NCBI RefSeq assembly: GCF_030687895.1
Contig: NZ_CP117452.1
Coordinates: 3,737,501 to 3,801,500, forward strand
Source: Pseudomonas sp. FP198
GTDB lineage: Bacteria; Pseudomonadota; Gammaproteobacteria; Pseudomonadales; Pseudomonadaceae
Direction of reading: 5' to 3'
Length of the DNA stretch: 64,000 nucleotides
Both the position numbers and the translations under genes were made by a program. Under the pieces are notes generated by a model that ran no database searches, was not told the DNA's origin, and was given only the letters and a program-made list of their open reading frames with translations. Numbering within the stretch: position 1 is the first letter of the stretch; the number at the start of each line of letters is the position of its first letter. This document shows, piece after piece, positions 46,099-56,523 of this stretch.

Positions 46099-47118
46099 TC
46101 AGCGGTATTGGGCGAATGTACCGGACAGCGGTGCAGTCGATTCTCGCAAGACAATGCTCGGCGTCACGATCCGCTGGTCGGTGGCAAGCGTCGGCGTGGC
46201 GATCCGGCGTAGCAGCACTTCGGCCGCCATCTCGCCGAGTTGCAGGATCGATTGCCCCACCGTGGTCAGCGCCGGGTAGACGTAGCGGCTCATCTGGATG
46301 TCATCGAAGCCGATGATCGACAGCTCGCCGGGCACCCGCACGTTGCGTTCAGCGGCGGCGCGCAGCGCACCGATGCCGATCATATCGTTGGCGGCGAAGA
46401 TCGCGCTGGGCGGCTGCTGCTCTAGCAGTTGAGCCGCTGCGCGGTAGCCGCCGGTACTGGTGAAATCGCTTTCGAGCATGCGCTCGACGGGCAACTCGAT
46501 CCCCGCCTCTTTCAGCGCACGGCAGTAACCCGCCAGGCGCATCTGCGCCACACTGGTGTCCGCCGGCCCACCGATAAAGGCAATGTCGCGGTGCCCCAGC
46601 TCCAGCAGGTGCCGGGTCGCCAGGTACGCGCCATATTCGTGGTCGATACGCACCAGGTCGGCGTCCACCCCATCGAGCCCGCGGTCGACGATCACCATGG
46701 GCGTGCGCACGTTGGCCAAGCCCTCGGCCAGGCCGACATCGCCGCCGGCCGACGCCACGATCAGGCCGTCGATGCGTTTTTCCAGCAGCACCCGCAGGTA
46801 ACTGCGCTGCTTGTCCGGGTTGTCGTCGGAATTGCACAGGATCACGCAGTAGCCATTGCGCTCGCAGTAATCCTCGATCCCGCGAGCCAGTTCGGCGAAG
46901 TACGGGTTGAGGCTGTTGGGCACCAGCAGGCCGATGGTCGCCGTGGTCTTGGCCTTGAGTGAACGCGCCACCGCGCTGGGCACGTAGTCCAAGCGCTCGA
47001 TGGCCGCCTCGACTTTGCGCCGCACTTCGTCACTGACTGGCCGCGTCTTGTTCACGACGTGAGACACCGTCGTATAGGAGATCCCCGCGAGCGCCGCCAC
47101 ATCCTTGATCGTTGCCAT
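46099..47118 (-). CDS. rbsR: LacI-family ribose operon repressor
   Basis: This 339-residue regulator starts with the LacI helix-turn-helix (T-I-K-D-V-A-A-L-A-G-I-S-Y-T-T-V-S-H-V-V-N) and hinge (S-A-V-A-R-S-L-K-A). A periplasmic-binding-protein-like domain follows for a ribose-type ligand. Gene context (rbsC before, rbsK after) supports RbsR. Its likely target is the palindrome at 50718-50731 upstream of rbsB. Confidence 0.92.
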   Translation of the reverse strand: MATIKDVAALAGISYTTVSHVVNKTRPVSDEVRRKVEAAIERLDYVPSAVARSLKAKTTATIGLLVPNSLNPYFAELARGIEDYCERNGYCVILCNSDDNPDKQRSYLRVLLEKRIDGLIVASAGGDVGLAEGLANVRTPMVIVDRGLDGVDADLVRIDHEYGAYLATRHLLELGHRDIAFIGGPADTSVAQMRLAGYCRALKEAGIELPVERMLESDFTSTGGYRAAAQLLEQQPPSAIFAANDMIGIGALRAAAERNVRVPGELSIIGFDDIQMSRYVYPALTTVGQSILQLGEMAAEVLLRRIATPTLATDQRIVTPSIVLRESTAPLSGTFAQYR

Positions 47119-47121
47119 GCC

Positions 47122-48099
47122 TCAAGCCCGCCGACTGGCGCGCTGGCTGCGGTACGTATCGAGCACCACCGCCACCACGATCACCGCGCCGGTAATGATC
47201 CTTTTGGTCGGCTCGGTCGCGCCGATCTGGGCCAGGCCCGCCGCCAGCACCGAAATGATCAACACACCGAAGAAGGTACTGATGACCGAGCCACGTCCGC
47301 CCATCAGGCTCGTACCGCCGATGACCACCGCGGCGATGACTTGCAGCTCAAGCCCTGAACCGGCGTTGGGGTCCGCTGCCTCCAGGCGCGAGATCTGAAA
47401 CAGCGCGGCGACACCGGCCAGCAGCCCCATCAGGCTGAATACCAGGATCTTGTAGGGTTTGGGATTGATTCCGGCCAGACGCACGGCCTCTTCGTTGGTG
47501 CCGATGCCGATCAGGTAGCGACCGAACACGGTACGGGTCAGCACGGCCTGGGCAATGAAAATCACCAGCAAGGCAATGATGAACGAAGGGGAAATGCCGA
47601 AGGCGATCGGGTTGGACAGCCAGGCGAAGGAGTCGCCGATATAGGCGGTCCGCGAGCCGGTCATCTGGTACGCCAGGCCACGGGCCATTTCCAGCACGCC
47701 CAGCGAGACGATGAACGACGGGATGCGCCACGCCACGGTAATCGATCCGGTCACCGTCCCGGCCAGCGCCGCCACGGCCATGCCGAGCAAGGCCGACGGC
47801 CAGACGCTCCAGCCCCAGCCGAGCACCGCCACGCTGACCGTCGAGGCCGCCAGCGCCAGCACCGAGCCCACCGACAGATCGATGCCGCCGATGATCAGGA
47901 TGAACGTCATGCCGACCGCCAGTACCATCAAATCCGGAATCTGGTTGGCAAGGGTGCTGAAGGTATCGTAGGAAAGGAAATGGCTGCTCAGGACCGAGAA
48001 CAGCGCGACCATGGCCAGCAAGGCGCCGGCCAGGCCCAGGTAGGTGCCAAGGCCATAAAAGTTGCCATTCGATTTGCCGACGGCAGGAGCGGTTTTCAT
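47122..48099 (-). CDS. rbsC: Ribose ABC transporter permease
   Basis: This 325-residue inner-membrane permease has about ten hydrophobic segments and the family signature G-G-I-D-L-S-V-G-S-V-L-A-L, with E-A-V-R-L-A-G-I-N as the ATPase-contact loop. It works with RbsA and RbsB. It overlaps rbsA by four bases and ends three bases before the start of rbsR. Confidence 0.94.
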   Translation of the reverse strand: MKTAPAVGKSNGNFYGLGTYLGLAGALLAMVALFSVLSSHFLSYDTFSTLANQIPDLMVLAVGMTFILIIGGIDLSVGSVLALAASTVSVAVLGWGWSVWPSALLGMAVAALAGTVTGSITVAWRIPSFIVSLGVLEMARGLAYQMTGSRTAYIGDSFAWLSNPIAFGISPSFIIALLVIFIAQAVLTRTVFGRYLIGIGTNEEAVRLAGINPKPYKILVFSLMGLLAGVAALFQISRLEAADPNAGSGLELQVIAAVVIGGTSLMGGRGSVISTFFGVLIISVLAAGLAQIGATEPTKRIITGAVIVVAVVLDTYRSQRASRRA

Positions 48100-49649
48100 G
48101 AGAGTTCCCTAGGCGCTGCTTCGTTGAGCAACGCATCACGTTTCTGGTAGCCGGCGAACGCGGCGGCAAGCAAGTCATCCTGGGTCCAGCTGTCGCGCTC
48201 GAAGGTGTCGATCAGGCGCCCGGCGGACAGCACGCCGATCCGGTCGCAGATCAGCATCAGTTCCCGCAGGTCACTGGACACCACGACCAGCGCCTTGCCC
48301 TGGCGAGTCAACTCACCGAGCAGCGCATAAATGTCGAATTTGGCGCCGACGTCGATGCCCCGGGTCGGCTCGTCGAACAGCAATACCGAGCAATCGCGTT
48401 CGAGCCAGCGGCCGATCACGACCTTCTGCTGGTTGCCGCCGGACAGCTCCGACACCAGCTGCGTCGGGCTGGAGCTGCGGATGCGCATGGCATCGATCTG
48501 CCGCTGCGCCAGCGAGAGTTCCTCGCTGCCGTTGACGAAACCGCCACTGGAAATCTCCGGCATGTTGCCCAAGGCAATATTGGCCGCGATGGATTGGGTC
48601 AGCAGCAAGCCTTCGCCCTTGCGATCCTCGGTAATCAAGGCGATGCCATGAGCTACCGCGTCGGCCGGCGAGCGAATGCTCACCACCTGCGCCGGTGAAC
48701 CCAGCGCCACCGTGCCGCTGTCGGCCGCATCGGCGCCGAAGATCAGCCGCAGCAGCTCGGTGCGCCCTGCCCCGATCAGGCCGGAAATACCGAAGATTTC
48801 GCCACTGCGAACTTCAAAGGACACATCGCGAACCTTGTCGGAACGGCTCAGGCCCTTGACCGTCAGTGCCGGTGCGCCGATCTGGCGCGGGCCCAGGTCG
48901 ATGTGCTCGCCCAGCTCGCGACCGACCATCAGCGTCACCAGTTGCTCGCTGTTGTAGTTGGCCATCGGCTCGACGCAGACCAGGTTGCCGTCGCGCAGGA
49001 CCGCAATGCGCTGGGCCACCCGCGCCAGTTCTTCGAGGCGATGGGAAATGTAGATGATCGACACGCCGCGGGCTTGCAGACGGGTGATCTGTTCGAACAG
49101 CATCTCGACTTCACGGGCCGTCAGCATGGCGGTCGGTTCGTCGAGGATCAGCACATGGCAATCGCCGATCAGGTTGCGAGCGATCTCGACCATCTGTTGG
49201 TGACCGATCCCCAGCTCACCGACCAACGTGTCCGGATCGATGGCATCCAGCCCCACCTGGGCCATGGCCTCGACTGCCGCCTTGCGCAATTGCTTGCGGC
49301 TGATCCAGCCAGCGTGGCTGGGCAGGTTGTCGAGGAACAGGTTTTCAGCCACGGAAAGGGTCGGCAGCAGGTTGAGCTCCTGCATCACCATGCGCACGCC
49401 CAACGATTCAGCCTGGGTCCGGCTGCCGGGACGGTAATCCTGCCCCTGGAATTGCATCTGCCCGGTCGTCGGCGTGACCAGCCCGCCGATGATCTTGGAC
49501 AAGGTACTTTTGCCGGCGCCATTTTCGCCGGTCAGCGCCAGCACTTCACCGCGCATCAACGTCAGGGTGATATCGCTCAGTACCGGCTGCGCATAGGTCT
49601 TGCCGATACCGCTGACGCAAAGGACAGCGTTCGGATCACGAACGGACAT
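48096..49649 (-). CDS. rbsA: Ribose ABC transporter ATP-binding protein
   Basis: This 517-residue protein carries two fused ABC domains. The first has Walker A G-E-N-G-A-G-K-S and Walker B L-I-L-D-E-P-T. The second has G-L-I-G-A-G-R-T-E-L as a degenerate Walker A, with L-S-G-G-N-Q-Q-K-V and L-F-D-E-P-T-R-G-I-D. This fusion is typical of monosaccharide importers. It lies 55 bases after rbsB. Confidence 0.95.
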   Translation of the reverse strand: MSVRDPNAVLCVSGIGKTYAQPVLSDITLTLMRGEVLALTGENGAGKSTLSKIIGGLVTPTTGQMQFQGQDYRPGSRTQAESLGVRMVMQELNLLPTLSVAENLFLDNLPSHAGWISRKQLRKAAVEAMAQVGLDAIDPDTLVGELGIGHQQMVEIARNLIGDCHVLILDEPTAMLTAREVEMLFEQITRLQARGVSIIYISHRLEELARVAQRIAVLRDGNLVCVEPMANYNSEQLVTLMVGRELGEHIDLGPRQIGAPALTVKGLSRSDKVRDVSFEVRSGEIFGISGLIGAGRTELLRLIFGADAADSGTVALGSPAQVVSIRSPADAVAHGIALITEDRKGEGLLLTQSIAANIALGNMPEISSGGFVNGSEELSLAQRQIDAMRIRSSSPTQLVSELSGGNQQKVVIGRWLERDCSVLLFDEPTRGIDVGAKFDIYALLGELTRQGKALVVVSSDLRELMLICDRIGVLSAGRLIDTFERDSWTQDDLLAAAFAGYQKRDALLNEAAPRELS

Positions 49650-49704
49650 AACAAACTCTCCAATGCGCCCGCCCGGACGGGCGAGCGCCGTTGTGTCGCC
49701 AGGG

Positions 49705-50664
49705 TTACGGCTTGGTCACCAGCTCGACCGGAGTTTCAATGACGCCGTTGGTGCCGCTGTCGACTTTTTCGCCCTTGAGCATCTTCAGCGCGGTTGCGAT
49801 GCCGAACACCGCCTGCCTGGCAGCGAACTGGTCGGCTGTCGCCAGGACGCGACCGTCCTGGAGCATCGGTTTGATGGCGTTGATGTTGTCGTAGCCGACC
49901 ACTTGCACCTTGCCCGCCTTGCCAGCGGCACGAACGGCCGAGACCGCACCGACCGCCATGCTGTCGTTGCCGGCCAGCAATGCTTTGATGTTCGGGTATT
50001 CGCTGAGCATCGACGCGGCAACCTGGTTGCCCTTGTTGATTTCCCAGTCACCGGATTGCAGGGAGACGACCTTGATCTGCGCCGCTTCCATCGCATCCTT
50101 GAAGCCTGCGGTGCGCGCCTGGGCGTTGGTGGTGGTCGACACGCCTTCGATGATGCCGACCTCGTCACCGGCCTTGAGCTGCTTGGCCAGGTACTCACCC
50201 ACCAGGCGGGCGCCCTTGCGGTTGTCCGGGCCTACGAACGGCACGTTGATGTTCTTGCTCTTGACCACGGCCGGATCGAGCTGGTTATCGATGTTGATCA
50301 CGGTGATGCCGGCATCCACGGCTTTCTTGATCACCGGCACCATGGCCTTGGAATCAGCCGGCGCGATAATCAGCGCATCGACCTTGGACACGATCATCTG
50401 CTCGACGATGCGAATCTGGTTGGCGGTGTCGGTTTCATCCTTGATCCCGTTGGAGATCAGGTCGAACTCGGCGGAGTGTTCCTTCTGATAAGCCTTGGCG
50501 CCATCTTCCATGGTCAGGAAGAATTCGTTGGCCAGGGATTTCATGACCAGGGCGACCTTGGGTTTTTCGGTGGTCTGGGCGAGCGCCGAGGAGAATGGCA
50601 GTGCTGCGGATGCGGCCGCGAGCATGGCGACGGCGAGAAGGCGTCCAGCGAATGGCAGCTTCAT
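49705..50664 (-). CDS. rbsB: Ribose ABC transporter periplasmic substrate-binding protein
   Basis: This 319-residue protein has a signal peptide (hydrophobic core L-L-A-V-A-M-L-A-A-A, cleavage near A-L-A-Q at about residue 29). The mature part is a type I sugar-binding protein (F-F-L-T-M-E-D-G-A-K, then A-L-I-I-A-P-A-D-S, then N-D-S-M-A-V-G-A). It is the first gene of the ribose operon and delivers ribose to RbsAC. Confidence 0.93.
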   Translation of the reverse strand: MKLPFAGRLLAVAMLAAASAALPFSSALAQTTEKPKVALVMKSLANEFFLTMEDGAKAYQKEHSAEFDLISNGIKDETDTANQIRIVEQMIVSKVDALIIAPADSKAMVPVIKKAVDAGITVINIDNQLDPAVVKSKNINVPFVGPDNRKGARLVGEYLAKQLKAGDEVGIIEGVSTTTNAQARTAGFKDAMEAAQIKVVSLQSGDWEINKGNQVAASMLSEYPNIKALLAGNDSMAVGAVSAVRAAGKAGKVQVVGYDNINAIKPMLQDGRVLATADQFAARQAVFGIATALKMLKGEKVDSGTNGVIETPVELVTKP

Positions 50665-50717
50665 GGGTTCACTCCGATTTTATGATTATTGTGAGCAAAA
50701 TCGTCGCACGACAGCCG

Positions 50718-50731
50718 CGCAAACGTTTGCG
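50718..50731. promoter_or_regulatory. LacI-family operator, candidate RbsR site
   Basis: CGCAAACGTTTGCG is a perfect 14-bp palindrome with the central CG typical of LacI-family operators. It lies about 54 bases upstream of the rbsB start, where the repressor encoded in the same operon would be expected to bind. Confidence 0.75.
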
Positions 50732-50765
50732 TGGAATGAACTATGGTAAAGCATCAGGGTTTTGT

Positions 50766-50793
50766 CAACGTTGCGGTTTCCTCCGCAACGTTG
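50766..50793. terminator. Strong inverted repeat between rbsB and the next gene
   Basis: CAACGTTGCGG and CCGCAACGTTG form an 11-bp stem with a six-base loop just after the end of the coiled-coil gene (its stop is at 50800 on the minus strand). It probably ends that transcript before the ribose promoter. Each arm is itself palindromic (CAACGTTG), so it could also bind a regulator. Confidence 0.5.
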
Positions 50794-50799
50794 AAAACG

Positions 50800-51246
50800 T
50801 CATGCGGTGGTATTCACCAGCGCCCCCGAACCCGAATCCTTGGCCAGCTCCTTGATCAGGTTGCCGGTGACCTGTTGCAGCGCGCCGGTGGTATCGGCGA
50901 TCTGCCCTTGGATAGCCATGACAGCGGTCGTCTTGGCCTCGGGCGTTGAGTACGCACGCGTCTGTGCAGCGGCAAGTTGTTGCTGCTGCTCCCGCAATTG
51001 CTGCTGGAGTTCCTGCATTCGCTTGAGCAGCACTTGCATAGCGATACTTTGCGTACTGCCACTTTTCTCGGTCTTGCCCTCGGCTTCGGTTGCCAGGTTC
51101 GCACGGACCGGGCCGGTTTCCTGCGTTTCGCCAAGCGCCTCGTCAGCCGCGTCGGCGCTCGCCTCCCTCAGGGCATTCAGCGTGGAGATGGATCTACCAC
51201 CGATGGTGATGGTCGCGGCATTGGGAAAGCCGATGGAAAAGGACAT
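50800..51246 (-). CDS. Hypothetical coiled-coil protein
   Basis: This 148-residue protein starts M-S-F-S-I-G-F-P and has a glutamine-rich coiled segment in the middle (L-L-K-R-M-Q-E-L-Q-Q-Q-L-R-E-Q-Q-Q-Q-L). No signal peptide or enzyme motif is seen. I recall similar proteins in other pseudomonads but no function. Confidence 0.72.
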   Translation of the reverse strand: MSFSIGFPNAATITIGGRSISTLNALREASADAADEALGETQETGPVRANLATEAEGKTEKSGSTQSIAMQVLLKRMQELQQQLREQQQQLAAAQTRAYSTPEAKTTAVMAIQGQIADTTGALQQVTGNLIKELAKDSGSGALVNTTA

Positions 51247-51335
51247 GTCTCGCTCCGTGAATGAATTCCTACAAAGGCATCGTCCGTCAGAGCTTTTTCT
51301 TTAGCGCTTCAGACCTTTCTTTCAGCCCTTTCCCT

Positions 51336-51381
51336 TTCGGGTAACCGAACAGTAAACACTCGCGACATTCGGAAACCCGTC
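51336..51381. promoter_or_regulatory. Two AauR-like inverted repeats upstream of ansB
   Basis: TTCGG-GTAA-CCGAA at 51336-51349 is a perfect inverted repeat. TTCGG-AAAC-CCGTC at 51368-51381 is a weaker second copy. The form TTCGG-N4-CCGAA is, from memory, the site of AauR, the response regulator for acidic amino acid use in Pseudomonas. They lie 90-130 bases before a sigma-54-like promoter, as expected for enhancer sites. Confidence 0.6.
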
Positions 51382-51468
51382 CCCGGACTGCTTGCCCGGC
51401 CCCCTCACTCAATGCACATCGTTATGGATATCAACGCCTTAGGCCCTGATCGGCGGCACCGACCGGGC

Positions 51469-51484
51469 TGGTACGGATCATGCT
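51469..51484 (+). promoter_or_regulatory. Sigma-54-like promoter of ansB
   Basis: TGGTACG-GATC-ATGCT matches the -24/-12 consensus (TGGCACG-N4-TTGCT) with GG and GC at the correct 12-base spacing. It lies about 75 bases before the ansB start. Expression of the periplasmic glutaminase-asparaginase through RpoN fits published work on pseudomonads. Confidence 0.6.
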
Positions 51485-51542
51485 CCTCCAGCTGTGTTCC
51501 CGGCATTCAGGTCTGCCGGAACATCTAGATGAATCCTCATGA

Positions 51543-52647
<1,105 letters not shown>

Positions 52648-52655
52648 TACCTCAT

Positions 52656-52677
52656 GCCCGGCCGTTTCCGGCCGGGC
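52656..52677 (+). terminator. Hairpin terminator after ansB
   Basis: GCCCGGCC and GGCCGGGC form an 8-bp GC-rich stem eight bases after the ansB stop, followed by TGTTT. It probably ends the ansB transcript. Confidence 0.65.
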
Positions 52678-52859
52678 TGTTTCGCCACCTGCTTCCTACG
52701 AGAAGGTGGCGCTTCGCCTACACACCCGCTAAAAAAACGTATTTCTCCTACACCAAAGTCGGAAAAGTGTTGTCAGACGATTTTCTTGAATTTTAAGCAG
52801 TTGCGTAATTGCCTACGGTTAAATACTGTATGCCCGTACAGCTTAATAAGGATAATCCT

Positions 52860-53108
52860 GTGGCAACGCCTCTCGCTGCAACTACCCCTTTAGATTCCTA
52901 CACACGACTCGGCCTGCGCGTCTCGAAAATCATCAACTCGCCCACCGCGCAAAAGGCCAAGGCCGCGCTGATCTTCCGCCTGCCCGACGAGCCGATCGAC
53001 GAGTGGGAACGCCTGCTCGAAGGAATCGACGAGAACGACAACGTCACCCTCGCTTATCGCGACGATGGCGGTGTGCAGGTTTTCTGGGTTGTGCCGAAGG
53101 AAGATTGA
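52860..53108 (+). CDS. DUF1654 protein
   Basis: This small protein of about 82 residues matches the DUF1654 pattern known from pseudomonads: S-Y-T-R-L-G-L-R-V, then A-Q-K-A-K-A-A-L-I-F-R-L-P, then D-E-W-E-R-L-L-E. The frame opens at 52809, but the GTG at 52860 has AAGGAT at good spacing, and the earlier codons look unnatural. An in-frame ATG at 52830 is the alternative. Function unknown. The endonuclease gene follows six bases after the stop. Confidence 0.72.
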   Translation: MATPLAATTPLDSYTRLGLRVSKIINSPTAQKAKAALIFRLPDEPIDEWERLLEGIDENDNVTLAYRDDGGVQVFWVVPKED

Positions 53109-53113
53109 GCCCG

Positions 53114-53803
53114 ATGATTGTTCGCTGTTTAGCTTTATTGCTCGTCTTCGTTGCCACGGGGACACAGGCTGGTGCGCCGCGCACCTTCAACGAAGCCAAG
53201 AAAGTCGCCTGGAAACTCTATGCGCCGCAATCCACCGAGTTCTACTGCGGGTGCAAATACACCGGCAACCGGGTGAACCTGGCGGCCTGCGGTTATGTAC
53301 CGCGCAAGAACGCCAATCGCGCCGCCCGCATCGAGTGGGAGCATATTGTCCCGGCCTGGCAGATCGGCCATCAGCGCCAATGCTGGCAACAGGGCGGGCG
53401 CAAGCAGTGCACCCGCTACGACCCGGTCTATCAACGGGCCGAGGCGGATCTGCATAACCTGGTGCCGAGCATTGGCGAGGTGAATGGTGATCGCAGCAAC
53501 TTCAGCTTCGGCTGGTTGCCGGTGCAGAAAGGCCAGTACGGCTCATGCCTGACCCAGGTGGATTTCAAGGCCAAGAAGGTCATGCCGCGCCCGTCCATTC
53601 GAGGGATGATCGCCAGGACCTATTTCTACATGAGCAAACAATACGGTTTGCGCCTCTCCAAACAGGACCGGCGCCTGTATGAGGCCTGGGACAAGACCTA
53701 TCCGGTGCAGGCCTGGGAACGCCAGCGCAACCAGAGCGTGGCGTGTGTCATGGGTCGCGGGAACGAATTCGTCGGCCCGGTGGACCTGAAGGCCTGCGGC
53801 TGA
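53114..53803 (+). CDS. Exported endonuclease I (EndA/NucM family)
   Basis: This 229-residue protein begins with a signal peptide (I-V-R-C-L-A-L-L-L-V-F-V-A, cleavage near T-Q-A). The mature part shows the endonuclease I core I-E-W-E-H-I-V-P-A-W, then A-D-L-H-N-L-V-P-S-I-G-E-V-N-G-D-R-S-N, with the catalytic histidine and the metal-binding asparagine. It degrades DNA in the periplasm or outside the cell. Eight or so cysteines suggest disulfides. The start at 53114 gives the intact signal peptide. Confidence 0.92.
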   Translation: MIVRCLALLLVFVATGTQAGAPRTFNEAKKVAWKLYAPQSTEFYCGCKYTGNRVNLAACGYVPRKNANRAARIEWEHIVPAWQIGHQRQCWQQGGRKQCTRYDPVYQRAEADLHNLVPSIGEVNGDRSNFSFGWLPVQKGQYGSCLTQVDFKAKKVMPRPSIRGMIARTYFYMSKQYGLRLSKQDRRLYEAWDKTYPVQAWERQRNQSVACVMGRGNEFVGPVDLKACG

Positions 53804-53831
53804 CCTGGCATTCGTTAACAGCAGAAAACAA

Positions 53832-53921
53832 TGTGGGAGCGAATTTGCTCGCGATAGCGGAGTGACAGACAACAGGTTTGTCGACTGATATACCGCTATC
53901 GCGAGCAAGCTCGCTCCCACA
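53832..53921. repeat. REP doublet (REPIN)
   Basis: GTGGGAGCGAATTTGCTCGC and, inverted, GCGAGCAAGCTCGCTCCCAC enclose about 50 bases. Similar doublets occur at 55005, 59747 and 61441 in this window, always between genes. Confidence 0.88.
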
Positions 53922-53938
53922 GGTTCTGTATTGACCGA

Positions 53939-54304
53939 TTATTGGGCTGGCGGGAAGTCCACCACCAAGGCCTCGATGTTGCGTTTCTTCGCACGGACCA
54001 GGGCAGCGGTGATCTGCTCCTGCTTCGCTTCGGCTTCAGCCTTGGAGCTTAACGGCCCTACCAGGACGCGGTCCTTGCCGTTTTCCCTGACGACGGTGGA
54101 CATGAAGCTGTGCTCGATCAGCCATCCGGTCAGGTCGCTGACGGCCTGGGGCGTCTGGCCTCGAACCTCGACGGCCCACTGCGGGGCGGCAGCGGCGGCC
54201 GGCGTGGCGCTCGCCACGGGCTTGGACTTCGGCGCCTCGACGTCACGTCCTTCACCACATCCCGCCAGCGCCAATACCACCATTACCCAAGCCAATTTAC
54301 GCAC
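53939..54304 (-). CDS. SPOR-domain lipoprotein
   Basis: This protein of about 121 residues has a lipoprotein signal (K-L-A-W-V-M-V-V-L then lipobox A-L-A-G-C) and an alanine/proline linker. The C-terminal 70-residue domain (W-A-V-E-V-R, then V-L-V-G-P-L-S-S-K-A-E-A-E-A) is typical of SPOR domains, which bind denuded peptidoglycan at division sites. The frame opens with an ATG at 54325; I prefer the GTG at 54304, which has GGGGGA upstream and gives a normal short signal peptide. Confidence 0.8.
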   Translation of the reverse strand: MRKLAWVMVVLALAGCGEGRDVEAPKSKPVASATPAAAAAPQWAVEVRGQTPQAVSDLTGWLIEHSFMSTVVRENGKDRVLVGPLSSKAEAEAKQEQITAALVRAKKRNIEALVVDFPPAQ

Positions 54305-54551
54305 AACGATTCCCCCGAAAGACATGAGGCGGGAATTTTAGCACTCACTGTCGCCAAAAACGCCGCAAACGGAGCTCAAAACACGAGAAACCTCTCCGGC
54401 GTCTCTGTATAGTCGCACCCTGGGAATTAATGCAGCATCTGCACGTCAGAAAGAGGCACCCACATTGTGACACTTAGCACTAATCTATAAGCAGTACCGA
54501 CATCTGCACTGTCTGAATCAGGTGCCCTATAAAGCAATCAAGGAGAACACC

Positions 54552-54746
54552 ATGCTGATACTCACCCGCAAAGTCGGTGAAAGCATAAACATTGGTGACG
54601 ACATCACGATCACCATTCTGGGCGTAAGCGGCCAACAAGTCCGGATCGGCATCAACGCCCCGAAAAACGTTGCGGTGCACCGCGAAGAAATCTATCAGCG
54701 TATCCAGGCCGGCCTGACTGCTCCTGACAAGCCACAAACGCCCTGA
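54552..54746 (+). CDS. rsmE: CsrA-family translational regulator, RsmE-type
   Basis: This 64-residue protein starts [11 protein letters not shown] and has V-R-I-G-I-N-A-P-K, with V-A-V-H-R-E-E-I carrying the RNA-binding arginine. Its length and the tail G-L-T-A-P-D-K fit RsmE rather than RsmA. It binds GGA motifs in mRNA leaders and is titrated by RsmX/Y/Z RNAs under Gac control. CAAGGAGA serves as ribosome-binding site and itself contains GGA, which would allow autoregulation. Confidence 0.88.
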   Translation: MLILTRKVGESINIGDDITITILGVSGQQVRIGINAPKNVAVHREEIYQRIQAGLTAPDKPQTP

Positions 54747-55119
54747 GCCCCTGCCGCAATCCGCAGCCAGCCCGTTTGCAGCAGCGCAGTGGCTGGCTAA
54801 AGATCAGGCCGACCGAGCCTCACCCTGCTCTATCCCGCCTTTGACGTTCCGTTAAAACCGATACTACTGGCATGTCTCACAGCATGGCTGTCAGACGTTT
54901 CGTTTTAATGGCGACGAAGCAGGCGTTCGTGACCGGTTCCGGCATGGGGACTGCTGTCAGCGCGAAGGTCGAAGCGACCTATTCCAGAGTGGGCATACAA
55001 AAAACTGTGGGAGCGAGCCTGCTCGCGAATGCGCTATACCAGTCAAACCATTGTTGGCTGATATTGCGCTTTCGCGAGCAGGCTCGCTCCCACAGGGGTA
55101 TTGCGAGGGCTGGAAGGAC
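54747..55119. other. Intergenic region between rsmE and cysS
   Basis: No gene is seen. A possible hairpin (AGCCAGCC...GGCTGGCT) follows rsmE at about 54771-54800, and a REP doublet fills 55005-55095. The end of cysS is at 55120 on the other strand. Confidence 0.5.
55005..55095. repeat. REP doublet (REPIN)
   Basis: CTGTGGGAGCGAGCCTGCTC and the inverted GAGCAGGCTCGCTCCCACAG enclose a spacer of about 50 bases. It lies between the convergent ends of rsmE and cysS. Confidence 0.88.
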
Positions 55120-56502
<1,383 letters not shown>

Positions 56503-56523
56503 AGGGTTTCCCTTAAGACTTGA

